Below, piece by piece: positions 48,301 to 59,839 of a stretch of 64,000 nucleotides of DNA. Within the stretch, counting starts at the first letter, position 1. Each line of letters begins with the position of its first letter. A program made the position numbers and the translations under genes. The DNA is from Phalacrocorax aristotelis (taxonomy: Eukaryota > Chordata > Aves > Suliformes > Phalacrocoracidae), in NCBI RefSeq assembly GCF_949628215.1, contig NW_027441212.1:62001-126000 (forward strand), given 5' to 3'. Below the pieces are notes generated by a model. That model did no database searches. It had not been told where the DNA came from and saw only the letters and a program-made list of their open reading frames with translations.

Positions 48301-51300
48301 CATTATCTATAGGCACACACCGCTAGAGTGAATGCCCATCCCTCGGGAGTAGCCATGAGAACTTCTTACTGAGTCACACTCTTCTCTCAAACCACGTCAG
48401 CTCCTGCCAGCTCCTCCTCTCACCTCCTCAGGGACTGATGGGTGAAATATGCCTCCCTTCCTTCACCAAGTGCAGCCAACAGCAAAACAACCCGGCGGAC
48501 ATGGCATGCACATGGGCAAGGCGTTTAGGATCACAAACCCCTACAGAGTCAGCAAACTACTTTGAGACCTACAGAAACTCCAGCAGGATTGTGTGGAACC
48601 TCTGAGACCACCAATTGCTAAGCAAGCATTGACTGAAATACTGTCTTTCCAAATACAGCACTTGGTCAAATGATCTACCCTACAACACATGGGCGTGTGG
48701 ATTGTGGACAAAGAGAAGCTCTACGGTTAAAAAACAACAAAACCAAAAGCTAAGCAGCTAAAAATCTCCAAAACCTACCAGAAAATAAAAAAATTGATTG
48801 TACCTCATTCTACCCAAGTTTCCTAAAGTTTCAGAGCTCTAGAAGGAACTGGCATGAGCTGGCACGAGACAATCCATTCTCGTATGACCTGATATGTTAC
48901 ATTTAACTCACCTACTCTGAGAACAGGCAAGCTTTCTCTTAACCATTCTAGGAAATACTGCTAATAAATATCAAGGCTGTAGAGCACAGATCCTCTCCTA
49001 CCGCACCTCAACAGGAAAGACATGCTCTGAATTAAGATTACTTTCCCATCAAAAAGATTTTGCAAGGGTTTCAGGCGTAACACTGAATAAAATTAAACAT
49101 TCTAAAAACGCATCTTCTATCTGTTAGATAACAGAGAGGTAAGGCTAGTTCATCTCTATTTTAAACACAACCTCTTTGGAGCCACTTCTAAAAATTTACA
49201 TATACTTTTTTGACCAAATCAGACCACTCTTTACTGTATTTGCGTATTTTGCTGGCTTCAAGAGCAGAGTTCATAGGTAACGCAGCCAAAAAGGAGAAAG
49301 AGTTCTCTTTAGAGCTACTAAGTTTCAGGACCAGCACCGAAGAGACCCTGCAGGTGAGCATCATGTGAAGTCCTGCTGACAGAGCTCAAAGGGAAAACAA
49401 GAATTTAAACCTGAAGACCGGAACAGAATAAAGCTGTACGCCCGTGTTTTAAGGAAGGGAGACAGACAGAACCTTATTCAACTCTGCAGTTTGGTTAAAC
49501 AGAGCTACTCAAAGCCCTGTCTTCTCTTCCTACATGCCATTCAGTTGGTGTTTAAATGAAGAATCATTTTATTTGTAAAAGCTGCTGCCTCTTCAGGAAC
49601 TGAATTTATACGGGCTCTTTGCAGACGGCCCTGGCTGGAACACACGACACGGCGGTATGAAATTGTACGACTTCTTTTCAAAAAGTATGGACAAAGGCCG
49701 TGCCCAGGAAGACTCAGCAAAAGATTCTTTCTTTTTAAGTCATCTCTGAATTGTCATGGTCAATATTCTCCCTGCCAACTTCACTGATGCTCCCTTAGGG
49801 AAAAGGACTCTTTCCAGCCTTTCACGGACGTGCACGTCTTACCTCGTACATGACTTGTCCTGAAGCCAAGCGCCTCCTGTCTGCGAACGCTAACTGCAAC
49901 AGATGTAAACTCACGGCATCGCCTTCACTGGAAAAGGTATAAATGATGACATTTGGTTACAAAGCTGCTTTATAGTCCTCGTTACCCTTTCCTTAGATCT
50001 AGGCTGAGGTTTCCTTAATAGCATTGTCTGGCTCAAAAGAAAAACAGCCCTTCCCAAAACCTGAGAATTGGTCACATTTAGCCACCAAACCACAAAGGAG
50101 GAAATTTGGACACTAACAGCTTCTGGGGCAAAGGCTACCCATACAATCTGGAAGCTTCAAGGTGTTCTATGGAATAAAAATGGTTGGGAACAGTTCTTTG
50201 CATTGAAGAGCTCGCAATCAAAACTGCTTTACAGTCAAACTGAAAAAGATTGCCACTCCATGAGCAGCCGAGCTGAGTAAATAGCTTGCTGATGCGGAAG
50301 GGGGCAGATCTTTCTCCCCTTCCCTTCCCACCAGAGCTCCAGTCCCTCCCCTGCACACACGGCACCTTCCACACCCTCGTTTCAGTCATTAGCCCAGCAG
50401 GAAACCACCGACTTGGCTGCTGAACACCTTCCCTGCCAGCCGAGCTGAGCTGGCTCACCAAGGCTCAGGCTGGCACCAGGGAACCGGCCATGCTGTCACC
50501 TCCTCCTTTAGGGGCAGCAGGCTGGTGGATCCGCACCTTTAGTGCTCTGGAGCTGCAGCCTCCACTGCGCTCCATGGTATCTTAACACCACGGTGTGAAT
50601 ATCAAGCAAACCATGAAGCAGTCATCAGGAAACAAAGGAAGCCATTTAAGAATGCCAGCACAGAAATAGAGCCACTGTCGCTTTGCTGCCTTTCAGCAGG
50701 GAGGAACTAGTAGGTCCCTCTTCATCCCTGTTACATCCTGTACAAATCGCACCGTCAGCTCCTTCCATACCGGAGAGAATCTCCTGCACGGCTAATTCAA
50801 CAAAACAAATACATGTGGGTGAACTCTAGGTGAACAAATACTCAAAAAAAAAAGAAAAATCAGTGGCCGATAGTAAGCTTTTATTCACCTTTCTTGCGTC
50901 GACTGAACAGCCCACAAGTAGCAACAGTTGCGAGGATCATGCTCAGGCTCTTGAAAAGTAACGGCGCAGACAGGAATCCTTCCTCCTTCAAGCTGACAGT
51001 GGTGCCTGCAGGGTTAAAAAAACCAAAGAAAGCAGGTGAGCCTGGTGGCCCTGCCTGTTTGTAGAAGGGGAGAAGCATCTTCTGAGCAAAGAGCCCCTGA
51101 CGTGCTTCTCCTCAAGGCACAGAAGGTCACACTCCCGTCTCAAACAAGGGAGTCACGGGAGCGACTGCTTTTGATGCAACAGCCACGAGGTGAGGAAATT
51201 ACTGTCCATCACGGGCAATAACCTGGCTTTATCTCCTCCTCTGCCTGCGGAGCAGGAACATGAAAGATTCCTTCAGCTGCCAGGCAAAAGATTCTTCCTA

Positions 51301-54300
51301 CTCTTGTCGCCTGCTTCAATATTGAACTGAAAATGCAGCCTCTCTTCTGCACAAGCTGAAAACAGTGCCAAACACCAGTAGTGTCTTGTTTCTTTACTTG
51401 GACTATCTAAAGCGTTTCTCCTCCAGACTTCTGAACCTTCTTTGCACCTTCACAATCTATTCTTGCCACCTCACTATCCCTCCACTCTCTATTCATGCCG
51501 CCAATAGTTCCCGGTGAGTCACTGCAGATTTGCTTAAGTGAATCCCGATCTGAATTGGGTCAGATATTCCAGGGGGGATTGCTCTTTGGCAGAGCTGAAA
51601 TCATCTCCCTAATTTCTCTGTTGCTTATCCCTTGACACGACCCTTATTCCACCTCCAAGTGTTCCAAGCAGACTTTCATTCCCATGCATCGCTGCCTTGG
51701 AATGGGTCAGTCCCCTCTTTTGGTCGAGGCTGAAATGTGGGAGAGAATGTCTTTTCAGCCACAGATCAGCTCTTGAGCTTTCATGTCTCACTCCTTTCAA
51801 CCTGGACGCTTTAAAGAATATTATCACCACAATCCCATCATTAACATACTTCAGCCTTTCAATGGGTGCCCTCATTGCAGGAGCTGGTTCTGAGAAATAA
51901 TGTCTACAATCTCTTTCATTGAAACACACACAACTCCTGCTGTCACTGAATACTGCTGGTGGAACAAACTGCCTTATGGAAAGCAGCTCTCTCACGCCCT
52001 AACTGCTTGACAGAACCCAGAGAAGGGAGCTTTCCGCAGTTCCTCAGCCCACAGGCACAATAAGGAGAACAATCCCAGCCCGCTGGGGAGAAGGCGGCCC
52101 ACTGAATCCAGGTATGGCTCAATGGTTACTTCAGAAGGGGATTCCTAAACACTCCAAGATTACACTCCACATTTCCCTCCCTGAAAAAGGGCTCTTTAAA
52201 TTAACAGACTTCCTCCTCAAGCAGAGCCTTGAGAGCCCTGCACCTCCAGGCGTGACCAAGTGCAAAGGCCGACTTACTCCCGCTGCAGAGTTTTCATATT
52301 CCACAGTGACAGGGAGCCATCGGAAAAACCCACGGCGAGCTGGTTGCTTCTGCTGATGTAGCACAGGGTCGAGAGCGCTGTTCCTGAAGAACACTGTAAC
52401 TGAAGGCAGAGATGTCTCCCTGCTCTGGTCACGGTTGCTCTTCCTTGTGAAACGCCAGCAGCAGCTCTAGTGACAACTGTTAGACCTGCACGCACAAAAC
52501 CACACAATAAAGGAATGCGTTATGCCATTCAGGTTGCATTTGAAACACTGACGTGACAACATGTATGATCTAATTCTACCATCCCCGGCAAAATACCCAT
52601 TGATGCAATACTTTGTCTGCTCTTCCCATTTTGTACGCATTCAGAGCACATAGGAACTCTCTGACTGGACAGGTATCCTCGCTCCTATTTCAAAACCAGG
52701 TGAAAGCGAAACCTCCATAGACAAATTCTTCCTGGGCTCTGCACATCAGGAGTTTGGGCCTCATGGTGAAGCTACTTGAAGTGACACCAGCTCCCGAGGC
52801 CACTCTTGTAAGAGCAAAAACAGCGTATGCAATCCGAGTACACCAAGTACAGGTTCCGTTTGGTCAAATGCAGGGATTTTGGTAAGGCATATTTACTTTA
52901 AAAAACAAGCCTAAACTTTGCCCCAAGTCAATGAACAGAAGCAGAAGAACATTCCCAGGAAATAGGGCACGTCCGACACACCTTCCTGTCAGGCAGCTGC
53001 ACCGACTCGGATGGTCAAATTCCTACCCCTCACTGGCGAGAGTCACCGTGACAGAGGGACCCTGGTGGGAGGGGGTATTTGTAACCTTAGGAGGAGTATG
53101 AAGCCACTCCCATTTTTAATCCATTCAGGACTAGACGATGTCAAACCGCCACCTGTAATCAGCAGCCATACACGTCTGCACAGCAGTAGCTTCAAAGTGG
53201 GATGCGTGTTGTTGATTTAAAAGACACAAGTTTTCTTACTTTTCCGTTCAAGTTTAGAAACCGCAAGCTCACCCGATGGTTCATTCTCCCTCTGACTGCA
53301 AGAGAGATCATCCAAACCAAGGTCCACCACAAGCAGATGACCAACATCTGTCGCCACCGCTGCCACGCCACAAAACCCTTGCAGAGCCTGGTGCAGGTGC
53401 CAAGGCCTCACGCTGGCTCCTCCGGGGTTGGTTATGGGCTCTACAGCAGTTACCTACAGGAAAACTACAAGTTAGTATTTAAGCTCTTTGACAAGCGAAA
53501 TAGAAATCACTCAAAAGTGAAGCCAGAACCAGCCCATCAGAAGCAAGAAAGTAAATACAGGGTTGTAAGACTTAAAAACACAGCATTGATCCCAATTATA
53601 TCCAGACAAAACAAACAAACAAACCAACCCCCAAAAATGTCCGGTACAAAAATCCGTTACTGCCTTCCGTTTACTGGGTTTCCTGCAGGGATTTCGCTGA
53701 GCTCACTCCAACTGCAATGGTGCAGTCTATTATCACAGCTTACCAAGTTCCATTTTCTACTTAGAAACCATTAACTCGAAGACAACACAGAAAATCTGTT
53801 AAATGCAAGAAACTTGACCGTATTTAAGGGACTGGAGTAAGAAAGACCAAACTCACTCTCGCTCTCCCACGGCCCCCAGCCCGTCAGCACTGGGATACAG
53901 CCCACGCCTTCTTTGCCAAACAGGTATTAGGGCAAATCTCGGCTCTCAGTCAGACGCGGCAGCGGCCAAGTTGCAGGGGAGACACACCGCTGCCACGGCA
54001 ATGGAGTATTGTTACAGATAGTGGAAGGGAGATACCAGCTTAGGGAAAGTTACACCAGCCCTCATTTAGAATCAAAAGAGCAACCAGGGAAAGCAGAAAA
54101 GTTTTCAGTGCCGAAACAGCGGCAAAAAGCCCAGCAGCTGGTTCGCCAAAAGCCAGCTCCCGCTGAGGAGAAGCGCACGCTGCTCTGTAACACGCGGAGC
54201 CGCCTGCCAGCAGCTTTAGTACAAGGCCCTGATGAAGACAGACCTTTCAGCACCTGCAGCCCCTCCCGGGACAGCCCTGGCTGCTCCAGCAGAGACACCA

Positions 54301-57300
54301 GCACGTGAGGGCTCCTGCACTAAGGCTCCACAACAAAAGAACACGGGCTGCCCTTCAGCCTCCTTGCATAATGTCACACAGTGACACCAGGGAGCTTTAC
54401 ATCAACACCAACCTGTTACACGACAATGGAACAGAGCAGTGAGCACCACAAGGATTCCTTTTTTTATATATATTGGTTTTTCTCCCCAGAGGTGGGGAAA
54501 AATTGACCAAACCTCCAAGCCCCAAAGTTCTCTCCTCTCCCGTATCAAGCACTTGCTGTGACTGCGCTGCCTGGCAATCTGCTACAGAATTTACCTTTCC
54601 TTTGGGCCACAAGAATTCTACTCCTACAAGTGCCCGCAGTAATTGACACAACTTTATATTGTTTCACACTTCCTGGAAATCAGATGAAATCTCCAATCTT
54701 CTCAGCTACTCAAAGCACCACCAAAAGTGCGTTGATTATTCAAATTCTTGCTGCTCCAAGCCTTGATGACTCTCAGGAGGAAAGCAGAAACACTGCACAT
54801 ATCGTGCTGCAGAATCAGCCAAAGTTCCCGTGTTGCTGTTAACTTTTTTTCTTTTAAGGTCTCGTTTTGTTGTTGTACAACTGGCCCCAAATCCACCTTT
54901 TCCACCTTTGCATACAGGTTCCCAGTTTTAACGCTTCGGTTTTCCCTGTAGAAGCTCCTGGAACTGCCTATTTTCCCACGGCACCAGGCACTGGCTTTGC
55001 ACACTCTCCTACACTGCTGCCAGCTCATTCTGGGAACGAACGCAGAAATCCTGTCTCAGCTCCCTCACTCTGAAAGCTGCCCTTCTGCCTCACACAAACC
55101 AGGAAGAGTGGGGAAAATACCATTCCAGAGCTCTGAAACATGCAACCGTTATAAACCAATTTAATACCATTAATATTTTCAATTCGGGTTTGCTTTTACA
55201 AGTCTGAATGACTGCACGTCTATGTCAGCACACAGCTTGCCTTTCCATCTCAAACGCTGAGATTTACCAGGACGATCGGCAAACCCACACAGCGGAGCAC
55301 CAACCCAGCTCAGCTCGTTAGAAATCACCACCACACAAACGCGCACTGCCAGCAATCACACTGTAGCGCTACAGACAAACAAACCCCGCCTGGATTCTAG
55401 CAAGTCAAACCCAATCACGCTCTGGAAAGCTGAGTAATACGGAAGTATTTATCTGTCGCAGATTCTAAGGTGGTAAAGATAGAGTGAATCTTGATGTTCC
55501 ATTACCTTAAGGTGACTCTTGTCTACATTCAGATAAGGAGCCGAGGGGAAAGGACGTCATTTGAGTTTATGGGTTAGAGAAGGCAGGGAAAATTAGCAAC
55601 ATTACACCAGAGTATCCCACCCGCACAAGCACCATATGCAATAAGCAGAGGTTCAAGGGCTTCAGGCTGAAAGTCGGTCTGTAACCACCTGCCAGGTAAC
55701 GCAGTGAAGCCTGTTTTTTCCCATCCTAAGTCAACAGAAAAATGTGCTTTGCTCTAAAGTCACCTGCTTGCTAGTCCCAGACTCCTGGGAATGTGCCGAA
55801 GTCAGCTACAGCACAGCCATGGAAGTCTGAGATATTTTAAAGACAGTATTTCTGACATAATGAACCATTCAGGACATGTATGTTACCAACACTTGAAAGG
55901 CAGGGTGAGGACGAGGTCTTTGTCACTCTGGCTAAAAAAAAAGGTAGTTTTCAAGGCCTTTTTGTCAAAGTGGAGAATTAGGTAACTACGTGCTCTACTG
56001 TAAAACCAGAAAACTTGTTTGACTCTCTCAGCAAACTCAAAGGATAACGGTACCGTTAACCCCACCATTTCACATCAAGGTGCTCTCGACTGGACACTCT
56101 GCAGTGACAGTATGATGACACAATAGAGAAAATGGACGTCCTAGCAAAGAGACGCTCCAAAGCTGCTCCTGAAACAGCGTTATGCAGCACCTGACAACGT
56201 TTCCCCCATTAAAAAGGACCTACCCTTCCTGGCAGAACTACTGCTGTAACCACGCTTGATGTTCCAAGGTCGTACAGGCAGAGAACACTTCCCTCTGCTT
56301 CTCTCAAGCCAACCAGCAGCCCCGTTCCCGTCTGCCAGGAAACCTCCTTCACCACGCGGATGGTGGGAGGCTGCTCACGGGCTCCACTGAAACGGTGTGC
56401 AGAGAGCCGCTCTCCCGTCACAGCGCTCACGACCTCCAGCTGAGGGCCACACGCCAGCCAGGCCAGCCCATCTCTCCCTGGAAGAAGAGAAAAGGCTGGC
56501 TAAAGCAAACTCCCAAGAGAGGGTTGAAAACAACGGGAAAATCACAATCACCGCCCCTTTGCTTCAACAGAAGTACCTCACAGAGCAAGAGAGGCTTACC
56601 CAATTCCGGTCGATTATTGAAAATCACCCACTGAATCCTCAACCAATGCATCGTAAAATGAACCACCTTATTATTTTGCATTTGGACTTGTCATTCCTGC
56701 ACTGAAGAATTCTGGTTGTTTGGGATAAAGATTACAATAGATTGGTCTCTAGTCTTTATACCATATTCAGCTTGGTTTTGCTAGAAATCATCTAAATACA
56801 TAGGAGAATACAACTCCTAAAGCATATACTTCAAATATGGCAAAATCTCAGCCAATTCTTTTCTAGTTTACTAACTTTGCTCGACACACGCCTACTTTGG
56901 GCAGGGATTTGGACTTCAACAAGGAATTACCTTAAAATGGGCACTGCGGGAGCCAATTTCAACTTTTACACACGCTGATCACAGAGAGAAGTTAGCACAT
57001 TTAGTTTCACTGAACTACTTCCAACACAAAGGGAGTATTAACTCAACTACTGCACTTACAGTCACACAGAGAGATCCTACATGGTCTTCACAGGCGCCCG
57101 GACACCCAGGCAGGCCCCCAGCGCTACCTTCAGATCACCGACAAAGTCAGCTACCTCATCTGCTCAGCCGCTCTCAGCAGCTCTCCCGGGACACTCCTCT
57201 GCGTCCCATTAAATACTCTGCAAACCTGGCTGCAGCGCCTAACAGGGCTTTCCTCTTCCTTCTGTTTTTAGTCAGGCTAGGAAAGAAAAAGCAGGGGGGG

Positions 57301-57806
57301 TTGCCTCTCTAACACTGTGGAAGAACTAGTTCTGCACGGGATGTTATGATGGTACAAATAAATACAGCCCAAAACCACACCAGGACTTTTTTGAAAACTG
57401 CCTTTCCTTCAATTAGAAGTTGAGGAGGGCTCACGGACTTGCCCGTGTTATTTTAATAGCTCAAGACTGGCGCAGGCTGTTGTCCTTTCAAAGTTTAACT
57501 CTACTAATGTTTTAATGTTAACATTTTTCATCATTTTGTCATAGTTCATCGTTTCTGTTCTCTCAAAACCTGATGCACCTGAGCAGCACCAACCTGACAC
57601 AGCTGATACTGTGACCCCGTGCCTCAGGTCACCTCCAGGCAGTAACAACTTCACAGCAAGACCCAATTTCAAGGAAAAGGCTCACCTCTGGAAAACCGCC
57701 CACGCAGCACAGAACCTCGGGTGAGCTCATCTTCCCCAAGAGCCTGAATGGTCACCTCGGGAAACTGCAGCAGGCTGCTCGTTACCTGAGCCGCGAGGTC
57801 TCGCAT
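33167..57806 (-). CDS. AHCTF1: AHCTF1 (ELYS), right copy, 22 coding exons, C-terminal half missing
   Basis: Twenty-two exons join in one frame: 57686-57806, 56224-56477, 53240-53453, 52278-52485, 50889-51005, 49843-49927, 47708-47858, 45134-45266, 44865-45046, 44329-44390, 41577-41667, 41400-41489, 41097-41237, 40226-40321, 39365-39458, 37767-37890, 37581-37637, 36225-36371, 34850-35037, 34534-34678, 34326-34439 and 33167-33314. They give 2962 nt, 987 codons plus one base, with AG/GT borders and no stop. They cover the seven-bladed propeller and the alpha-helical domain. Two things are missing: one human-like segment of about 43 codons between exons 10 and 11 (frame kept), and everything after the helical domain, including the AT-hook and nucleosome-binding tail. 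Below 33 kb the sequence is unrelated. It may be an expressed truncated paralogue, a recent pseudogene or an assembly break. Confidence 0.9.
34326..34439 (-). CDS. AHCTF1: AHCTF1 right copy exon 21
   Basis: A 38-codon exon ([20 protein letters not shown], then [18 protein letters not shown]), seven residues shorter than human in the middle. Acceptor tttctcatag, donor gtaagc. Confidence 0.9.
34534..34678 (-). CDS. AHCTF1: AHCTF1 right copy exon 20
   Basis: Reads [15 protein letters not shown], then [20 protein letters not shown] and RLPFTDSEQ, very close to human. Acceptor ttaactacag, donor gtaagt. Confidence 0.93.
34850..35037 (-). CDS. AHCTF1: AHCTF1 right copy exon 19
   Basis: Reads [20 protein letters not shown], then [18 protein letters not shown] and LTVLLSNR. 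The acceptor (ccttctgcag) lies only 31 bp from the 3' end of a CR1 insertion. Donor gtaaag. Confidence 0.93.
35069..35557 (-). mobile_element. CR1 LINE 3' fragment 1
   Basis: Contains the conserved avian CR1 tail region: plus-strand cacagaatcccaggttggaa, then cccaacctttctgggaag, ggcccctctctgggcccc. Its 3' end points toward exon 19 (minus orientation) and it is 5'-truncated as usual. Confidence 0.88.
35558..36224. other. ELYS intron 18 remainder
   Basis: Nothing besides ordinary AT-rich intron sequence is seen. Confidence 0.6.
36225..36371 (-). CDS. AHCTF1: AHCTF1 right copy exon 18
   Basis: Forty-nine codons: [20 protein letters not shown], then [19 protein letters not shown], nearly human. 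Acceptor gatatcag, donor gtaagc. Confidence 0.93.
37581..37637 (-). CDS. AHCTF1: AHCTF1 right copy exon 17
   Basis: A short 19-codon exon, [19 protein letters not shown]. The acceptor is cattccag; the donor gtatcc is a weaker consensus but phase and homology to human (AVLDMYLLDGVTEAAKHSI) fit. Confidence 0.87.
37767..37890 (-). CDS. AHCTF1: AHCTF1 right copy exon 16
   Basis: Reads [20 protein letters not shown], then [20 protein letters not shown]. Acceptor tttgttccag, donor gtgagt. Confidence 0.95.
39365..39458 (-). CDS. AHCTF1: AHCTF1 right copy exon 15
   Basis: Reads [20 protein letters not shown], then [11 protein letters not shown]. Acceptor tgcctgtag, donor gtagga. Matches human YNYPVIQNYY and RRQKFERLS. 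Confidence 0.92.
40226..40321 (-). CDS. AHCTF1: AHCTF1 right copy exon 14
   Basis: Reads [20 protein letters not shown], then [12 protein letters not shown]. Acceptor gttttgcag, donor gtaagc. Confidence 0.9.
41097..41237 (-). CDS. AHCTF1: AHCTF1 right copy exon 13
   Basis: Reads [20 protein letters not shown], then [20 protein letters not shown]. Acceptor cttgaaaag, donor gtttgt. Matches human VPLFDGSCHFMDPQTIQ and LLLSNLNIVLSCF. Confidence 0.9.
41400..41489 (-). CDS. AHCTF1: AHCTF1 right copy exon 12
   Basis: Reads [20 protein letters not shown], then YTKGAFEQI. Acceptor tttttaaag, donor gtgagt. Confidence 0.9.
41577..41667 (-). CDS. AHCTF1: AHCTF1 right copy exon 11
   Basis: Reads [20 protein letters not shown], then [10 protein letters not shown]. 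Acceptor acttttag, donor gtaaga. It starts in phase 0 exactly where exon 10 ended, although human ELYS has about 43 codons in between. Confidence 0.93.
41668..44328. other. ELYS intron 10, where one expected exon is not found
   Basis: A 2.7-kb intron with a CR1 fragment (42290-42798). In human ELYS a segment containing FLKKSGPSL, DGYNRCL and VAGLLSPRF lies here. I scanned the minus strand and saw no match. Confidence 0.6.
42290..42798 (-). mobile_element. CR1 LINE 3' fragment 2
   Basis: Plus strand begins tcatagaaacatagaatcat and continues aaggttggaaaagccctc, cctctgggcagcctcttcc and ctcctctcctccaggccaa, a classic avian CR1 3' region in minus orientation. Confidence 0.93.
44329..44390 (-). 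CDS. AHCTF1: AHCTF1 right copy exon 10
   Basis: A 62-nt exon, [20 protein letters not shown]. Acceptor tctctgcag, donor gtgagc. Human: TCLLNSGVVHLTCTGFQKE. Confidence 0.93.
44865..45046 (-). CDS. AHCTF1: AHCTF1 right copy exon 9
   Basis: Reads [19 protein letters not shown], then [20 protein letters not shown] and FHPSTYNF. Acceptor ttctttcag, donor gtaggt. Confidence 0.95.
45134..45266 (-). CDS. AHCTF1: AHCTF1 right copy exon 8
   Basis: Reads [20 protein letters not shown], then [18 protein letters not shown]. Acceptor ccttttccag, donor gtaggt. Confidence 0.95.
46795..47345 (-). mobile_element. CR1 LINE 3' fragment 3
   Basis: Plus strand runs from catagactcgtagaatcatt through aggttggaaaaggccctta, ttccctgggcagcctgttcc and ctctcatacaagccaggatg. 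Minus orientation, inside ELYS intron 7. Confidence 0.93.
47708..47858 (-). CDS. AHCTF1: AHCTF1 right copy exon 7
   Basis: Reads [20 protein letters not shown], then [18 protein letters not shown]. Acceptor ttttccgcag, donor gtttgt. Human: [20 protein letters not shown]. Confidence 0.93.
49843..49927 (-). CDS. AHCTF1: AHCTF1 right copy exon 6
   Basis: Identical to left exon 918-1002 ([18 protein letters not shown]). It is spliced in phase 0 to exon 7 at 47858. Confidence 0.92.
50889..51005 (-). CDS. AHCTF1: AHCTF1 right copy exon 5
   Basis: Same as left exon 1964-2080, reading VCAVTFQEP and [12 protein letters not shown]. Confidence 0.92.
52278..52485 (-). CDS. AHCTF1: AHCTF1 right copy exon 4
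   Basis: Same borders as left exon 3353-3560. Carries Leu in [20 protein letters not shown] where the left copy has Ile, from a three-base cluster of differences. Confidence 0.95.
53240..53453 (-). CDS. AHCTF1: AHCTF1 right copy exon 3
   Basis: Same borders as left exon 4315-4528, with two synonymous differences. Confidence 0.93.
56224..56477 (-). CDS. AHCTF1: AHCTF1 right copy exon 2
   Basis: Same borders and protein as left exon 7300-7553. Confidence 0.95.
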
Positions 57807-57812
57807 TCTTCA
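57686..57812 (-). CDS. AHCTF1: AHCTF1 right copy exon 1 with start codon
   Basis: ATG at 57806-57804 after acceptor cacag at 57812. Same bases as the left copy ([10 protein letters not shown] start). Confidence 0.92.
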
Positions 57813-59379
57813 CTGTGAATAGAGAAAAAAATGCAAAAAGAGGCTCCTGACAGCCATCGACATTTTTGAGATTGACAGAACTTTCATCCCTTTGCCGTGA
57901 AAAATCTCCCGTCCACCTCCTGTGGCTCTTTTCCTTAACAAAAGGGCACTCAGGACAGGTTTGGATCTCACAGCAGAGCAAAAGGAGAATCCTTTGCTTT
58001 TCTGATGCCTACGAGATCACCAACAAAAAGGGACGCAGGGGTATTGACAGGATAAACAACACGGGGAAAAAGCCCAAGACACTGGAGTCAAGTCAAGCAA
58101 GGCGGCACGAGTCAGAGACCGAGTTTTGCATTAAAAAGCTCCAGAAAATAAACAAAAAAGAACAAGTTGAGAAATTACATGTTTGAGCAGAATCACATCC
58201 AGCCAAGTCAGTGTTCTGGGATGTCACCGTTGACTGACATGTAGTACATGAAAGTCAGATTCAAAGGCCAACAATGTTACGGGCTTACTGAAGGAAAAGC
58301 TAAAGATACGGTCAGTCGCAGCTGAAGACGTGATGTCACAAACCAGGTTCACTTCAGTGCCACCAAAAGAGAGGCCTTGCTGCTGCCCCCCTCTCTCCAT
58401 CTGCTCCTTCCTTCTGCTCCTGTATCCCTGTGCCTTCCCTTGCCCTGACCTGCACACGTTTTAGAGCTCCTTAGGAGCCACATTAACTCCCCAAGCAGAC
58501 AGGGAACGCACCCACAAGAGCAGAGAGTTTCCCACCAGCTTAGAGAGTGAAACGGGGTTGCAGAGAGAGCCAGCAAGCATAAAAGCTGGCACAAGGAAGG
58601 AGGCAGGACACTGCACCGGGGAGAAGGAGAGGGGATTTGCCCATCTCCATTCTGTGGCCGTAAGCCGTCCTGCTAGCTCATGCACGTGTGAAACCACACA
58701 CTCACTTTGCAAGGAGAGCTGCAAGAAACCCCTTTGCTTTTAGAAAGGGCAGCACCCAAGGCACTCTCAGTCAACTCTGGACTCCCTCGTGCACGTAGAG
58801 GCTCACTCTCGCACGGAGGGAGGCTGAGGCTGACGGGCGTCATTCTTTCACTCAGCCAGATGTGGAAGCTAAAGTGATCTCAGGGAAGCGTTAGTTACTT
58901 GGTGGTCAGAGAAGGGACACCATTGCCTGACACTGCTCGGGTCACATTGTCTAAGGAAAGAGGACAAAGAGTGGGAAGAAGCCAAAGAAGAAGAAATGGA
59001 AGAAAAACTATGCTCTGTTGAGAAAAAACAGCATCCGCTTTGTTGAACAGCAGGGAAAGATCACAATTATAGAGCTTTCTGAATCACTATTAATGACTGG
59101 TTCAGTGATATTTTCCCCAGAAATACAGCCCCCAACAGCCCCGATCCCGTATCTGATGCAGACCACAGATTTCATTTCCCTTTACATGAAAAAACCCAAA
59201 CCCGAGACACATCAGCGTTTGACACTAGAGCCACTTTACCCAGCTGCCTCCTATGGTTATTCTCCAACATGACTATTCCTGCATTCAGGAGCTGCAGTCC
59301 CTCTCCAACGCGGCAAAGCTAGCAAAAGCTCCTCAGGTCACTCCTGAAAGTGTGCTCTGTTGCACACTGCTTGGCGTAC

Positions 59380-59839
59380 CTGGACAGACGGGCACAGGCG
59401 CCGAGTGTCTCAGGGCAGAGCACACACGCAGCCGTCCTGACAGAGGCAGAGCCCAGCGAAGACAACGTTCCCAGTGCTCCCACAGCGCTGGCCCCTCGCA
59501 GCACCGGTTCCAGAGTCATGGAGTCACAAGGGAGAGAAAGGCCTTCCGGAATCCCTGGGGGCAGCTGGTCCAGCCCCTGCGCAGGCAGGGTCACCCAGAG
59601 CAGGCTGCCCAGGGCCAGGGCCCGGCGGCTGCTGAACCCCCAGTGCTCAAACACACCCCTTGCAAACAGCCGCCCGACGAGGGGAACTGCGGAAACGTTG
59701 GCAGCCCACGCGACAGGCCCAGGGGTTTGGGGACTCGCTCCGACCAACTGAAGTATCCTCTCCTCCACACCAGTAAAACACCACCACACCAGCAGGGGCT
59801 TGTCACCATTCTTCCTCCAAAGCTCCGTCCGACGGCTCA
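59380..59839 (-). CDS. Unrecognised exon-like ORF, right copy
   Basis: The counterpart of 10455-10914: open over 460 nt, with acceptor and donor kept. One Val/Met change (CDSMTLEP here) and one synonymous change separate the copies. Confidence 0.3.
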
